Shown: piece after piece, positions 27,128-37,848 of the stretch
Numbering within the stretch: position 1 is the stretch's first letter
Layout: every line of letters starts with the position of its first letter
DNA from: Hirundichthys speculiger
Lineage: Eukaryota; Chordata; Actinopteri; Beloniformes; Exocoetidae
Reading direction: 5' to 3'
Assembly: GCA_018398805.1 (NCBI GenBank)
Contig: JAGFBZ010001180.1
Location: 1,302,001 to 1,366,000 of the forward strand
DNA: 64,000 nucleotides
Translations under genes and position numbers: made by a program
The notes under the pieces: generated by a model
What the model saw: the letters and a program-made list of their open reading frames with translations, nothing else
Database searches by the model: none
Told to the model about the DNA's origin: nothing

Positions 27128-28018
27128 ACAACCCCAGTTCCATAAAAGTTGGGACGCTGTGTAAAACATAAATACAAACAGAATGTAATGATCTGCATCT
27201 ATCTCATAAACCCAGAGATCAGAAAAAAAACAAAACAAAAAAAAACATTTGTTTAATCTGAGACATTTCACCATTTCATGGGAAATATTAACTCATTTAT
27301 ACTTTGAAGACAGAAACACATCTCAAAAAAGTTGCCTTTTAAGAGAGACTATGGGACTCTATGGGTCTCCTGCCAACTAAAGAGGAGCAGAACCATCCAG
27401 ACTGTTATCAGCAGACAGTTCCAAAGCCTGCATCTCTGTTGGTATTAGGCTGCATTAATGTTTATGATGTGAGCAGTTTACACATCTGGAAAGGCAGCAT
27501 CATTGCTCAAGAGTACATACAGGTCTCAGAGCAACATATGTTCCCATCCAGACATCTCTTTCAGGGAAGACCTTGCATATTTTAGCAAGACAATGATAAA
27601 CCACATACGGCATCCATACTGATGAGATGGGTGAAAAATCTGGGAGAAGAGTCCAGATGCTGAACTCGCCTGTGTGTAGTCCAAACCTTTCACCAACAGA
27701 AAACATTTGGTGCATCATAAAATGAAAAATCTGGCAACAGAGGCTCAGGACTGTTGAGCAGCTAGAATCCTGCATCAGACAGTTTACAGACAGTTGTTAA
27801 AAAAAGAAGGAGATCATGTACTCTGTTCGACTGTGTAACATGACCCTGTTCCAACTTTTTTCAAAATGTGTTGTTGCCATCAAAGTCAAAATGAGCTCCC
27901 ATTTTCCATGAAATGGTAAAATGTCTCAGATATGTTTGTTATGTTCTATGCAAATAAGATGTGGGTTTCTGAGATTTTCAAATCATTGCATTCTGTTTTA
28001 TTTACATTTTAAGCAGCA
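27128..28018 (+). mobile_element. Tc1-family DNA transposon relic with DDE remains
   Basis: The left end reads ACAACCCCAGTTCCATAAAA, then GTTGGGACGC and a run containing AACAGAATGTAATGATCTGCA. The right end carries the inverted counterpart, AAATCATTGCATTCTGTTTTATTTACAT, with its outermost part diverged. Inside are transposase remains: GCINVYDVSSLHIWKGSI, FPSRHLFQGRPC, QDNDKPHTA (the second catalytic Asp) and, in another frame, a segment corresponding to SPNLSPTENIWCII (the SPDLNPIENxW motif). Frameshifts and stops separate the pieces. It is a dead copy with about 890 bp surviving, and copies A and C come from the same family. Confidence 0.8.
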
Positions 28019-29553
28019 TCTGCCTTTTTGTAATTTGACTTGTACTTACCATTTTGAGCTAGAATTGTGTTCAGTTAAATCTTTAGGTTTTTTTTTACTT
28101 GTTTTCTTTGTTTGTGATTCGGCTGGTACCTAATGCCAAGTCAACTTTTCTCAAATTCTAAGCAAATGTTTACTTTTCAAACATAGCCAGGTATTCTCTT
28201 TCTTAACCTTAACTATGCCTTTTTTTCTTCTCTTTTTTCCCCTTGAAAGGCCCCTCAGACAAAGAAAGACAGCAGCGCATCTTGAAGTATCAAGACACCA
28301 GGAGGTCCGTAAATGTTGGCCAAAATTTCAAACTACATAATGTATGAATTAAGATATCCCACAGATATTTAAGACAACGTTCAGTTAGAATTTTAAAAAA
28401 CAAAAGGAAAAATTAGCTTTAAACATTTTTAAACTGCCATGCCATTAGAATGCTAAAAGGAATGTCTTAAAAAGGCTCAAGCTTACAATCCTTAAAGCCT
28501 TTCATTTTCCTGATAACTGGTGCAGTTACTGCAGACTTTGATGATTAAATCACATCTTTTCTATCAGCCCCTTAAAAAAACCCAGCAAAAATACAAAACC
28601 TATGTCTCAACCTCAACTCTTTTCACTTTAATTGAGAGAAGGTCAGCAGTTAAATTGGAGAAGACAGAGTTTGTTCAGATGAGAAATGGCAGGATGGCAT
28701 TAAGGATGACTAGAGCACTGGGTATCGACTTGGTTCCCTCATTCCTTACAGGGCGACCGAGAGGCATGTCTTCCTGTAGGTAATAAAGGTCACACCTTAT
28801 TAATTTGTTTGGCGGGTTAATGAAAGCAGATTTAATTAATAACGGCCTTCATCCAACAACAAAGGCAGTCAAACACAATGAAGTGTGAAGAGCTGCATGA
28901 AGAGCTCTACACGAGCACATCCACCTCCTCGCTCAAGGAATAATTTATAGTAAACTGTCCAACCCAGAAAATAATAACGCATTAGTCGACAAGGCCACAT
29001 GAGTATGTGCAGATTTAATTTACCAACAATAATAGTCAAAAGCTACCGAGGCGGTAGGTATTTTACATCTATCACCTGCACTACAAAGACTTTTAAATCA
29101 CAAACAGTGAAATGACATGAAACACTCATAACGAGTCATTAGGAAAGCAGCCATTGTAGCTCAGCCGACATTACAGACGTTCAATGTTGGAAATGGTAGT
29201 TGATCTATTTTTGCAAAGGCAAGTTAAGTGTTTGATGAGGTGCTTTGAGTGCTGCGGGAGTCCCTCCTGCCTGATTGCAGCTGATAAAATCCTGACAAGA
29301 CCTGCCGGTCAGAAAGATCTGAGAACTCCTCTGCCCTCTGGTGCAAAACTAACACTGTGTTTAAGCTGTGAAGCAGTCGAGCGTTTGTTTTCTTTTCACG
29401 TTCTCTGTTAATGTGAACTAGTAAGTTAACTCAGGGACAACAAAGTGAGTCATTTCCTGCACTTTACAGAATCAGCTCCCCTGATTTCTGTTTTGTTTTC
29501 AAGAGCTGATGTGCAACCAGTCTGTTCTTGGCTGTGAGCGCGGAGTTACTCAC

Positions 29554-29721
29554 TTTTGACGAAGTGCGGAGGGTTGTCATTGACGTCGGTGAGCTTTACG
29601 GTGACGGTGGCGGTCCCAGACAATCCTCCCAGGTGGCCCCCCATGTCTTTGGCCTGAAGCACCACTAAATACTGGTCCTGTGTCTCCCTGTCCATGTCAG
29701 GCACGGCCGTGCGTAGAATAC
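29554..29721 (-). CDS. cdh24: Type II cadherin exon (rest of EC2)
   Basis: This exon encodes the second half of cadherin repeat 2. The acceptor is CTTCTCCAG and the donor A|GTGAGTA. It is 168 bp, phase 1 at both ends, again the standard type II size. The residues include [15 protein letters not shown] with the calcium-binding DMDRE, then [12 protein letters not shown], and the EC2-EC3 linker DVNDNPP followed by HFVKS. KDMGGH(L/M)GGLSG is a cadherin-11/24 signature as I recall it. The residues after the linker are V-K where most type II members have P-Q, a substitution that deserves checking. No EC3 exon is visible to the left, so the next intron exceeds 29.5 kb or the exon was missed. Confidence 0.94.
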
Positions 29722-31769
29722 CTGGAGAAGGCACAGGCAGTAGCATCAGGGACTAACATGAAGTTTTTAAAGAAAGGTTTTTTTACAGCAGAAAAACAGC
29801 ACCAAATGGCCATAATATATCTGCGAGTGGGTTAAAAGCTTTTGTGATCAATATTTATGGCTATGTGATTACCAAGCACTGAACCTCCTGGCTTCCAAAC
29901 ACACGTTTTATCTTCTGCTCTGACTTGAAACAAACGCTCCATGCACACTGCGTTTTCATTCAGCTCTATTTCACATTGTTCACTGCACGATATCTTGCTA
30001 ACATACGGGAGTGTTATCACACCTTTTATATTATAAGCTCATCATTTCATTAAACTTAAACTTACGCTCATTAAAATATTAATGTTAACAATCACTCATT
30101 TAGCTCTTTTGAATCAGCAAAATGGCATAACAAATACTATTAACGCATGGTGTGAACAGCCTTCATGGATTAATGTAATTGAAGTAGCTCTGCGTTAATG
30201 TCTGTGGCGGGAGAAACTGAATGAACTGCTTTCCAGACACAGTCGACTCGAACTACATTTCCCATGAAGTGGTAGAGAAAAAAAAAAACTCTAATAGACA
30301 CTGTGACCTTTTATTGATGACTTATTAACATTTATAACAGCACATTTAACGGCCCATTATGAACTGAGAAAGTCATGACCCTTTATTTAAGGCTTCATCA
30401 AAAGTGCAGTTACACGCGTTAGTAAGTCATTAATAAAATGTTGTGAGTTTCTTGATTTCCAAGCCATTTAGCCTGCAGCTATAAATGTTAATAATGGTTT
30501 TAATGGGGTTTGGTCCAGATGCTCTGCAGCTCTTTCTTACAAACTGCTTGGTTCACTGGAGAAGCATTTAACTTATTAGAAGATATACTGTAAATTAACA
30601 AGTAAATCATCTGAACCAGTGGATTAACGTATTTGTTTTATATGCATTAGTATGATGTGCCTGTTAGATTTCAGTGTTTCTTTTTTTTTTTTTACAATCC
30701 ATGCATCCAGCCAAAATCTAAGAAAATCCATTAATCAGATGAATTTTACATGTCAAAGAACCAACGCAGAGTAGAATTATTCAGCCTCCAGGACGCTTTT
30801 GTCAACCAAAGATTCATTCCTAATTTTGTGCTCCATTCACTGTAAGTAGAAAGTTGAAGCTCGTTTAATCTTTCTTTTTATATTTGCTATTAACAGTAAA
30901 TTTTCATCAGCAGTTATATAGTTGACCTTAAAAAAGTGAATGAGCTGATAATGATGCACCATTATTTTTTTTCTAATGTTTAATATCCTGACTAGGATAA
31001 TAAACATAAACATGAGGGTACTTGGATAGCACTTTCTTTTCCTATCTCAAGTTTTAAATTTAAAATTCCAACATAGGGGAAATGTCGACTATTCAAGCAG
31101 CAGCTCTTAAAGTTAGTCTCTAAAAACCTAAAGAACAGAACAATGGATCGACAGTGAAACGCAGGACTTATTGAGCAGATACTTGATGGGGGATTTATGA
31201 TCTCATTTTGACTCGCCTCCCAACTGCGAGTTAGGTGTTTCGTTTCTTCAGCAACCCTCTGCATTTCAAAAAATCTGAGCCAATTAAGTGCATGACTCAT
31301 GATGATATCTGCATAAAAGATGAATCAGTACCAAATGTTTGTGGCTGAACTGCAGACAAATGTGTTGTTATTTTAAAATACTGGTGCCAAAAGAGTATAA
31401 TTCTGTCAATTTGTTGTGTGGCAGGGTGAGCTTGTTTTGCTGGCTGTGCTGCTGTGAACTCTCCCATCGCCTTATGCTCTATTATATGGCAGTCGTGCTT
31501 TAAAGTCTATTGGGCGTAATTTGTATTGAGATTCATGTTTGCATGGATGCAGAAAGCTGTACGCTGCACACTGTCTCATTAAAAATAGGTAGGAGGCAAC
31601 TAGCAACTAGGAGTCACAGAAGGGTACACAGCAGTTCTGATTAGCAAGGTTTTTGTTTGTTTGTTTAACCTTTTGGATGAAATAAGGAAAGGAATCAAAA
31701 GTAACCAATCATCCCACTTTTTTGCATCGATGTTGGTGAACTAAAACAAGTGGTTTGGCACACCAGGAA

Positions 31770-32018
31770 ATGCAAACATTCTTCAGGATCACTGACAAAG
31801 AGGTGCAAAAGGAACTTGATGGCCCAATGAGGAACGAGGAAACATTCAGACTGGAACAGATGGTTGTGGGGTACCAGAGTAAATATATAAGAAGCTGCAG
31901 AGCAAGTAGAAAAATTAGGGCTCTGAACAGCCAGAGTGGTATAAACAGTAAAAATCTGAACTCATTTGACCAGATGGACACCTTCAGTCATGAGCCTGCA
32001 AGTGTTGGAAGAGAGTGA
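31770..32018 (+). other. Unassigned 82-codon open frame
   Basis: From the ATG at 31770 the frame reads MQTFFRITDKEVQKELDG and continues with NEETFRLEQMVVGYQSKY, RKIRALNSQSG and FDQMDTFSHEP before a TGA. The composition is charged and soluble, unlike the Phe/Leu-rich noise of most chance frames here. I do not recognise it. It might be a fragment of a transposon protein, since a hAT-like MITE lies 170 bp downstream, or an exon of an unknown gene. No convincing splice sites bound it. Confidence 0.3.
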
Positions 32019-32184
32019 GCGCTTGATCCTGCTGAACTGGGACTTGTCATTAACTTTTTTTGTCACTGAAAGTGTTGCCAACATAGCTTAACTACTTATT
32101 TTGCAGTGCTGCTTACTTTGTGTTTTCTGTATTTACTTCCAATTGGTGCTGTTCTCGGTGGCAACTGATGTGATTTGCTTAGCT

Positions 32185-32527
32185 CAGCCATTCCCAAACT
32201 TCAGTATACCAAGGCCCAATTTGACCTTTAATCACAACTGTGATCAACATACAGGACTAGAAACTATGTTCCAGTATTCATGTAAGGGGTCCACAAAAAA
32301 GGTGACACTTGTCATTTTAAGTTAAGATGAACAGTAGAATAACACTTAACTGGTTTGTTTTATTACTTCTTAATGTTTTTTTTTAAAATCATGTCATGAA
32401 TATTTTACAGTAATTAAAAACGTATTTAAAAAAAGATTGAGGACTTAAAACATATTATTTCATTCTAATGACCTCTCACGGCCCACTTGCAGTACCACGA
32501 CAGCAACCCACACTTTGGGAATTACTG
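32185..32527. mobile_element. hAT-like MITE with intact 8-bp target duplication
   Basis: The element begins CAGCCATTCCCAAA (32185-32198) and ends TTTGGGAATTACTG (32514-32527), imperfect inverted ends of the CAG...CTG hAT type. It is flanked by GCTTAGCT on both sides (32177-32184 and 32528-32535), a perfect eight-base target duplication as expected for hAT transposases. It is 343 bp with no coding capacity. The preserved duplication suggests a relatively recent or slowly decaying insertion. Confidence 0.9.
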
Positions 32528-34139
32528 GCTTAGCTTATCATTTAAAATATTGTATGTGTCTTCTTTTTTTTTCATTAATGTGTCACCTGGGTATGTCACA
32601 CTGTTTCAAAGTTGACGTAGCAATAACTGTGTGGTCTACACACCTGGTCAGAGTAAACTCTACCATAACTGCAGCTATCCGAACCAGACGTTTTTCTGAG
32701 TGGGGCTCAGTGCAAATGTGGCTTCACTTTACTTGAGTATTTCTGTTATATAATCGCCACAAGCCAGTGAAAGCTGGTCTGTAAAACTCTCAGTGTCATA
32801 GGAAGTTGTTCTATTGTCAAAGGTAATAGAGAGATTAACAGTGATCAAATGCCATAAGTTTGAGAAATGAAAGCACACTCATTCTGATGGAGGAAGTTAT
32901 ATTTTAAGTTCTTTTAAATTATTTTAAACTTATGGAACAATATGAAAATGCAATGTCACCACACTGCAGCATTATCTGACATTTTGACAGTTTTTTTGTT
33001 TTTTTTCTGATATTCTGGAGACTCAGCTGCGATTTGACAGCAACAATACATAATGTAATGTCCCACTGAAGACACACAGAAAAACACACAGAATCAGAAA
33101 TATGTACGCACACATATCTGAAGAAGCTCATATGGAAAGAGATAAATCACCAGATGACAACAGCTAGACATGCTGACAGAGCGTAAAATCGCGTTTTGTG
33201 TCTCACACTCTTTAACAGCACAACAAGACGCATTTACACGCATTCAACATCGATCACCTTCTCTGCGTAAATGGCCTCATTCTGCTACATATGATTGGAC
33301 GTCGCACATCAAGAACTGGCTGCTTGCAGCCCATAAGAATTGGCATCTCAAGATGAATTACATTCAACACAGGGTTTTTTATTTTGATTATTAACAAACA
33401 CGATACGCTCAGCGAATCGCAATACGCCGAGGTTTGTGATCTGATTTTACAAAGATACACTTGCAGCTCATGAACAAAAGTGCTTCATTTGAATAATGTC
33501 TTTGGTGATGGAGCTAATAAGATATACTGTAGGGTGATTGTAAAAGGGATAGAGGAAAAGGGAAAAGTGGGCAAACATGTTCAGAATACCAATGCTTGCC
33601 TAATAGTACAGTTTCATGATTAGAGTTAAACTCCATAAATAACGTTAAAAAAAAGTCACATCTTCCACCAAAAAAAATTATTGAATTTAAAACACAAATA
33701 CTGGCCACCTGTAACCCATGTGTGCAAATAAATCAATAAATAAATAAAGATAAAACATACTCATTATCCATCCTATTTCTATGCAAGATCTAATGTCAAA
33801 ATAGCATCTAAAGCATCAGGCAGTTAGGACTCCATCTCTGCATCAACAGAGCAATGATTTTCCCTCCAAGGTAAAGTGCTAAAAAAGCAATCATCATAAA
33901 ATAAACATAGATAAATAATGGACCCTCGACTCAGTAATAAAACTTTTTGCCCTGAGGGTGAAGTGACGTAGAAACATGAAGAAAAATACACAACAGACAT
34001 GAACCCTGAAATCCTTGGTAATCTCTTCCTGCTTTGCAGTTCAACACGCCTCTCCTTGCATCTGTCCTTTAAGCATACCATTTATCTTTTTTCTCCAAGC
34101 TGAAATAATAACATTAGGTGGCAGCTGTGTTTTTGTATC

Positions 34140-34301
34140 AGGCGCGCGGAGCCTGGCAGCGCGGGCGCATTTCTGCCAACTCATTCCGGCGGGGGAGGAA
34201 GGAACACGAGGAGCGAGGCTGCGTTTGAGAGAGCGAGCATGTGCGGGGGCCCGTGCGCTCGGGCAGGGGGGGGTTTGAGGGGGCACGAGAGGGAAACGGG
34301 G
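34140..34301. promoter_or_regulatory. CpG-rich patch with G-quadruplex motif
   Basis: Between 34140 and 34265 I count roughly sixteen CpG dinucleotides (for example GGCGCGCGGAG and GCAGCGCGGGCGC), far above the surrounding sequence. It runs into a plus-strand series of G tracts at 34261-34301 (GGG, GGGGGGGG, GGGGG, GGG, GGGG, loops of 2-7 bases), which fits the standard quadruplex pattern. It lies in the cadherin intron about 390 bp past exon 4 and about 1.4 kb before the first plus-strand candidate exon. An unmethylated promoter island is possible but unproven. Confidence 0.5.
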
Positions 34302-34685
34302 AGTGGAAAAGATGAATGACTAAGTGTGACAGGGGAACGAGTGACACACAGGTGGGAGAAGATTGAACGTCTGTGTGTGTGTGTGTGTGAACACGCATCC
34401 ACCTGTGATTGAATGCTCCTGTACACCTGGGTTTGCTTGTGTGTATATGTGGGGGTGTGTGTGTCCTTTTGGCCCCATCTGTCTGTGTACACACATAATC
34501 AGAGCTGTGTGTGTGTGTGCGTGTCATTCACGAGCCAAAACTAAATTCACTTGTTTGTTCTTCAGCGTCTCGAATATATTTGCTTTTCTGCAGTGCGTGT
34601 GCTCGTGTTTGCTTTCCGACATCTGCTCATCTTTTACATTTCCCCGTCGGTGTGTGTGTGTGGTGAGGAGAGCGCACACACTCAC

Positions 34686-34805
34686 CCGTCTGGGGATCGA
34701 CGGAGAAGTACTGCTGGCCCTGCACCAGTGTGTACACAAGCTTGGCGTTGTTCCCATACGTCGGGTCATCAGCATCTGTTGCTGTCACCTGGATTATAGA
34801 CGTGC
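34686..34805 (-). CDS. cdh24: Type II cadherin exon (start of EC2)
   Basis: This exon encodes the beginning of cadherin repeat 2. The acceptor is CCCTGCAG and the donor G|GTGAGTG. It is 120 bp with phase 1 at both ends, so it joins in frame to the neighbouring exons and matches the conserved 120-bp type II cadherin exon. The peptide begins [19 protein letters not shown], containing the DAD-type calcium-binding motif, and ends [10 protein letters not shown] before a split glycine. The pieces KLVYT and FSVDPQTG resemble cadherin-24 more than cadherin-8 or -11 as I remember them. A CpG-rich, G-rich patch begins about 390 bp further along the transcript direction, inside the next intron. Confidence 0.95.
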
Positions 34806-35664
34806 CTGCAGGGAGGACAGACAAGGAGGGATAGAGGAGAGGAGGAAAATTGAGTCAAGAAGAGCAAAAAAAAAAGGGAGTAAATAAATAAATAAACAAA
34901 CTGGGGGAATAAAAAGAGGGAAAAAACAAGGCAGACTACAAGAACACTTTTAGAGCATAAGAAAGCTGTTTATGAAGAACGCCTCTGCTTTTCTCTTCCT
35001 TCCTTTTTATTGTGATTCCAACAGAAGTGTGACAAATACTTCATTTGGCACCCTCCCTCCGACCCCATACACTCACCCTCCTCTTTCCCACCACTCACCT
35101 TCCTCCCCCTCCACTCCCTTGATTCTCTCTGTCTCACTTCATTTCTCTTCATCTCCGTCTCCAATTCCCTCTCGCTCCCTCTCTCAATCAGACCGTCTGT
35201 CTCCTCAACAGGCCTCTCTCTCTCTCTCATACCCTTAAATCTTCTTTTTTACGGATCATGGACTGTCAATTTGGCAGGATATTTTTTCTTAAGTTGTCGG
35301 CAAAAATAAGAGCGTATGAATATATGAATGACAGTAAGCACACATCTCATTTGTTGCATATTTGTAAAGGTCTGTATTTGTATACAAGTGCAGTCAGAAT
35401 GACTATTCCCCGGAGAACTCCAGTCAGACGTGAGGGAAGGCAGCAGTTTATTTCTGATCAAAGCCCAGATGCAAAGGCGATGGGGAAAAAATAGGAAGTG
35501 GATGTGTGCCCGAATGTGCATGTGTATGTCAAAGCGGAATGTGAGGTTTAACATCATACTTCCGAATCAGAGGGTTTACGGTCAGATGGCCAACGGAGGC
35601 CGTACAAAGACTGCACCCTGGGAAGTCGAGTTCTATACTGGCTCTACAACCTCAATGTTCTTAA

Positions 35665-35683
35665 ATGTTTCCGTCACTGTGTG
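35665..35683 (+). CDS. Candidate nested gene, exon N1 (start)
   Basis: ATG at 35665 opens MFPSLC plus one base and ends at an excellent donor, GTGTG|GTGAGT. Its phase (1) is the one required by the next candidate exon, with which it would create an aspartate codon. The start is uncertain. A longer frame through the same bases (MANGGRTKTAPWEVEFYTG, ATG at 35586 in good context) reaches the same donor in phase 2, which does not fit the next exon. The upstream extent and the promoter are unknown; a CpG-rich patch lies 1.4 kb upstream. Confidence 0.3.
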
Positions 35684-35795
35684 GTGAGTTGAGAGTTAGG
35701 CTGGGCTGTTTTGGCTCTACAGTGTTCTCTACAAGGCTGTTATATTATGTATACAACATTTAAAGTAATAAAGAATAGATTTAAGCCGATTTGAC

Positions 35796-35905
35796 AAAAT
35801 GAGCAAATATTTTCCATGAAATGGCAAAAGATCTCAGCTTTAAACGTCTGATATGCTCTTTAAGGTCTATTCAGAATAAAATATGGGTTTATGAAATTTT
35901 CTTTT
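35796..35905 (+). mobile_element. Tc1-family terminal fragment (copy C)
   Basis: The stretch AAATATTTTCCATGAAATGG, then AAAGATCTCAGCTTTAAACG and AATAAAATATGGGTTTATGA matches the right part of the family seen at 27128-28018, where TTTTCCATGAAATGG and the ATGTGGGTTTCTGAGAT segment occur in the same order. Only about 110 bp are present. Confidence 0.65.
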
Positions 35906-37072
35906 TTTTCCCCCTCCATTTGATCAGAATAGTTAACCTGAGAGTGAATAACAAACAGAAATGACTGCAGAGCAGTCTGAGTTGAAATAATCTTGAGTTG
36001 CAGTCAAAAGTGATGCTGCATTTTAAATAATGTTGAGTTTTGAGTCTGTTATTTCCATACTCTTCTGCTGTGCACAGACGAAGTAAAGAAGCTGCTAGAA
36101 ATGAAAAGAACTTGCAAGTGGTTGAATGGATGGGTTCTCGTGGCAGGTGTGGGAAATCACTCCATTACAGAATACATCATCTTTTATTCTAACTAGAATT
36201 TTATTAAAATTCAACCCATTCCAAGTCCAAACTTCTCACATACTTTATTCTGTCTAATGCTAATACTGCAATAACAGTGACAAGGCATCATGGACTGGAC
36301 ATGAAAAACACTATTAATAGTATAGATTTTTAAACTACTAATACTGACTGTTTATTCTAATAAAATACAGCTTTTATGCTTTCTTTGTACTGTTGCTTCT
36401 TGTGTTCATTTTACACCACCATTTTTACTCTGTTCCTTGTATACGGTAGTTCCCAGTATGTTAAATTAATTATAGTGTTATAATCAAATTTCTGAAGTTT
36501 GCCATCTGTACACAGAGGGCAAGCTAATTGAAGCCAAACTCCCCGTTTGTGCATAGAAACCTGGCCAATAAAGTTGAATGACATATTTTCAGGATTGTTC
36601 AAGACTTAGTGACAGGGTTGTGTTATATCAGAGGTTTTGATTTAGTTGTCACTTCAGACACTCAAATATGTGCTCTGAAGCACAGAATTTTTCATTTTAT
36701 AACTAAAATGTCCTCACTAACAACAAAGTCTGCATCTGGTATTTAGGTGGGTGATGTGAGGGAATAATAGACCTTTAAATGTGAAGGCCCATGTTGGCCT
36801 GTATTATTATCATTATTATTATTTCATAGATTTTATTTTCCTTTTTACATTTATAGTTGCTACCTAGTTGGGTTGAGGGCTACATAATGATGACATTCAT
36901 TCAGCTACTACTTTAAATCTTCATTCCATATTATTAAAAAAAGATTGCATGATTTTTGGTATATTCTTTCTCTAGAAGATTCCTCAACAATGTGAGTTTT
37001 CTAACAGACTACAAAGAGTCTACCTATGAGTCCCCTTGTTTATCTCTCTGCTTTTTTTTCTTTCCACCATAG

Positions 37073-37317
37073 ATATTACAGATTACATTCAGAGAACACC
37101 AGTAGATAAATGCACAGAACTGTTTCCTTTGAGAGCAATAAAAACTAATCAGACTTTTCCTTCAAGCAGTGTGGCTCTTAGGTTGACGCAACAAGTGCAA
37201 GGCAGAAGCAAACCTATTGGTATGCAGCCTGTCAACCGTGCAGCACCAGTCAGTCACACTCCACGAGGATCAAATATCCACACTGCCACTCATCCTCGTG
37301 GAACGCATGCTCTTACA
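37073..37317 (+). CDS. Candidate nested gene, exon N2
   Basis: A strong acceptor (pyrimidine tract, then CCACCATAG) opens a 245-bp frame, phase 1 in and phase 0 out, with donor CTTACA|GTGAGA. The 81 complete codons include ITDYIQRTPVDKCTELFP, SSSVALRLTQQVQGRSKPIG and PVSHTPRGSNIHTATHP. The composition is polar and basic, without the hydrophobic bias of chance frames in this AT-rich DNA. It looks like a disordered segment of a soluble, perhaps nuclear, protein. I do not recognise the family. It lies antisense within the cadherin intron, and its exit phase matches exon N3. An open reading continues 20 codons past the donor, so intron retention would also give a protein end. Confidence 0.5.
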
Positions 37318-37566
37318 GTGAGATGTGCGTCCTCTGAGGAGAAAGAGCACAAATCTAGGGCTCCTTCGTTTATAAATATGGATGAGAATACATGAGTTTC
37401 ATTATCAAGGTGAAACTTTGAATGTGAGTCGTTCTCCCAGAATGTAAGATACACATCTGGAAAGATGTTTACACACAGTCAAGTGTAACCAACACATTTC
37501 AGGAAGGAGAATTGGCTCAGTACCAGTGCACCTTGCTTCAGCATCTCTTTGTCATATGAGACAGAA

Positions 37567-37848
37567 CCCCCCCCCCCCCCCCACCCCCCACCCCAACCTC
37601 ATCCTTGAATGTCTCATGTAACGAGTGTTTGATAGGATCCTCACCGCAGCACTATCTCCTCAGTCATGCACACTGCAAAGCGCCTTGGTAAATATTGAAA
37701 TGTCGAGTAAATATTGAATCCATGATTGACTGAACAACTCAATCAGAAGATCGAGCGGCTGTGAGGAGCAGATGCTCATAAGGCAGCTGATAGGATTACT
37801 AAATACTGCTCGCCTGCATCACCCCCCCCCCCCCCCCCCCCCCCCCCC
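37567..37848. repeat. Two long C tracts (C16 and C27)
   Basis: A run of 16 C at 37567-37582, continued by C6 and C4 blocks, and a run of 27 C at 37822-37848. On the minus strand, the transcribed strand sense of the cadherin, these are poly-G tracts with quadruplex potential. Exact lengths are error-prone in most sequencing data. Confidence 0.9.

Larger units (their letters stand above)
1..29553 (-). other. Cadherin intron after the EC2 exon (open to the left)
   Basis: No further cadherin exon could be recognised in these 29.5 kb on the minus strand; the longer EC3-EC5 and cytoplasmic exons would be hard to miss. The repeats found here are listed separately. I see no gene or distinctive repeat in 1-1335, 4180-5020, 6290-8340, 8420-9980, 10210-11790, 12960-13265, 13450-15600, 15660-18940, 19180-22670, 24900-27120 and 28020-28780 beyond homopolymer runs and short low-complexity tracts. 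Several poly-A or poly-T runs occur, for example near 9850, 16021, 16081, 18187 and 19660. Unusual open frames or GC-richer patches in these stretches are described as findings. Confidence 0.7.
29722..34685 (-). other. Cadherin intron between the two EC2 exons
   Basis: About 4.96 kb with canonical ends (GTGAGTG to CTTCTCCAG on the minus strand). It contains a hAT-like MITE, an unassigned open frame at 31770-32018 and the CpG/G-rich patch at 34140-34301. No coding feature is evident in 29722-31700 or 32540-34130. Those stretches are AT-rich, and the only item of note is an ACTACATTTCCCATGA element at 30252-30267. Confidence 0.85.

Noticed and set aside
28241..28360. Possible exon after TTTTTTCCCCTTGAAAG
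   Set aside because: The acceptor is good, but the open frame is short and no donor or partner exon is convincing.
34363..34887. 174-codon plus-strand open frame
   Set aside because: It runs over GT microsatellites and across the antisense of the cadherin exon at 34686-34805; Cys/Val-rich content is a repeat artefact.
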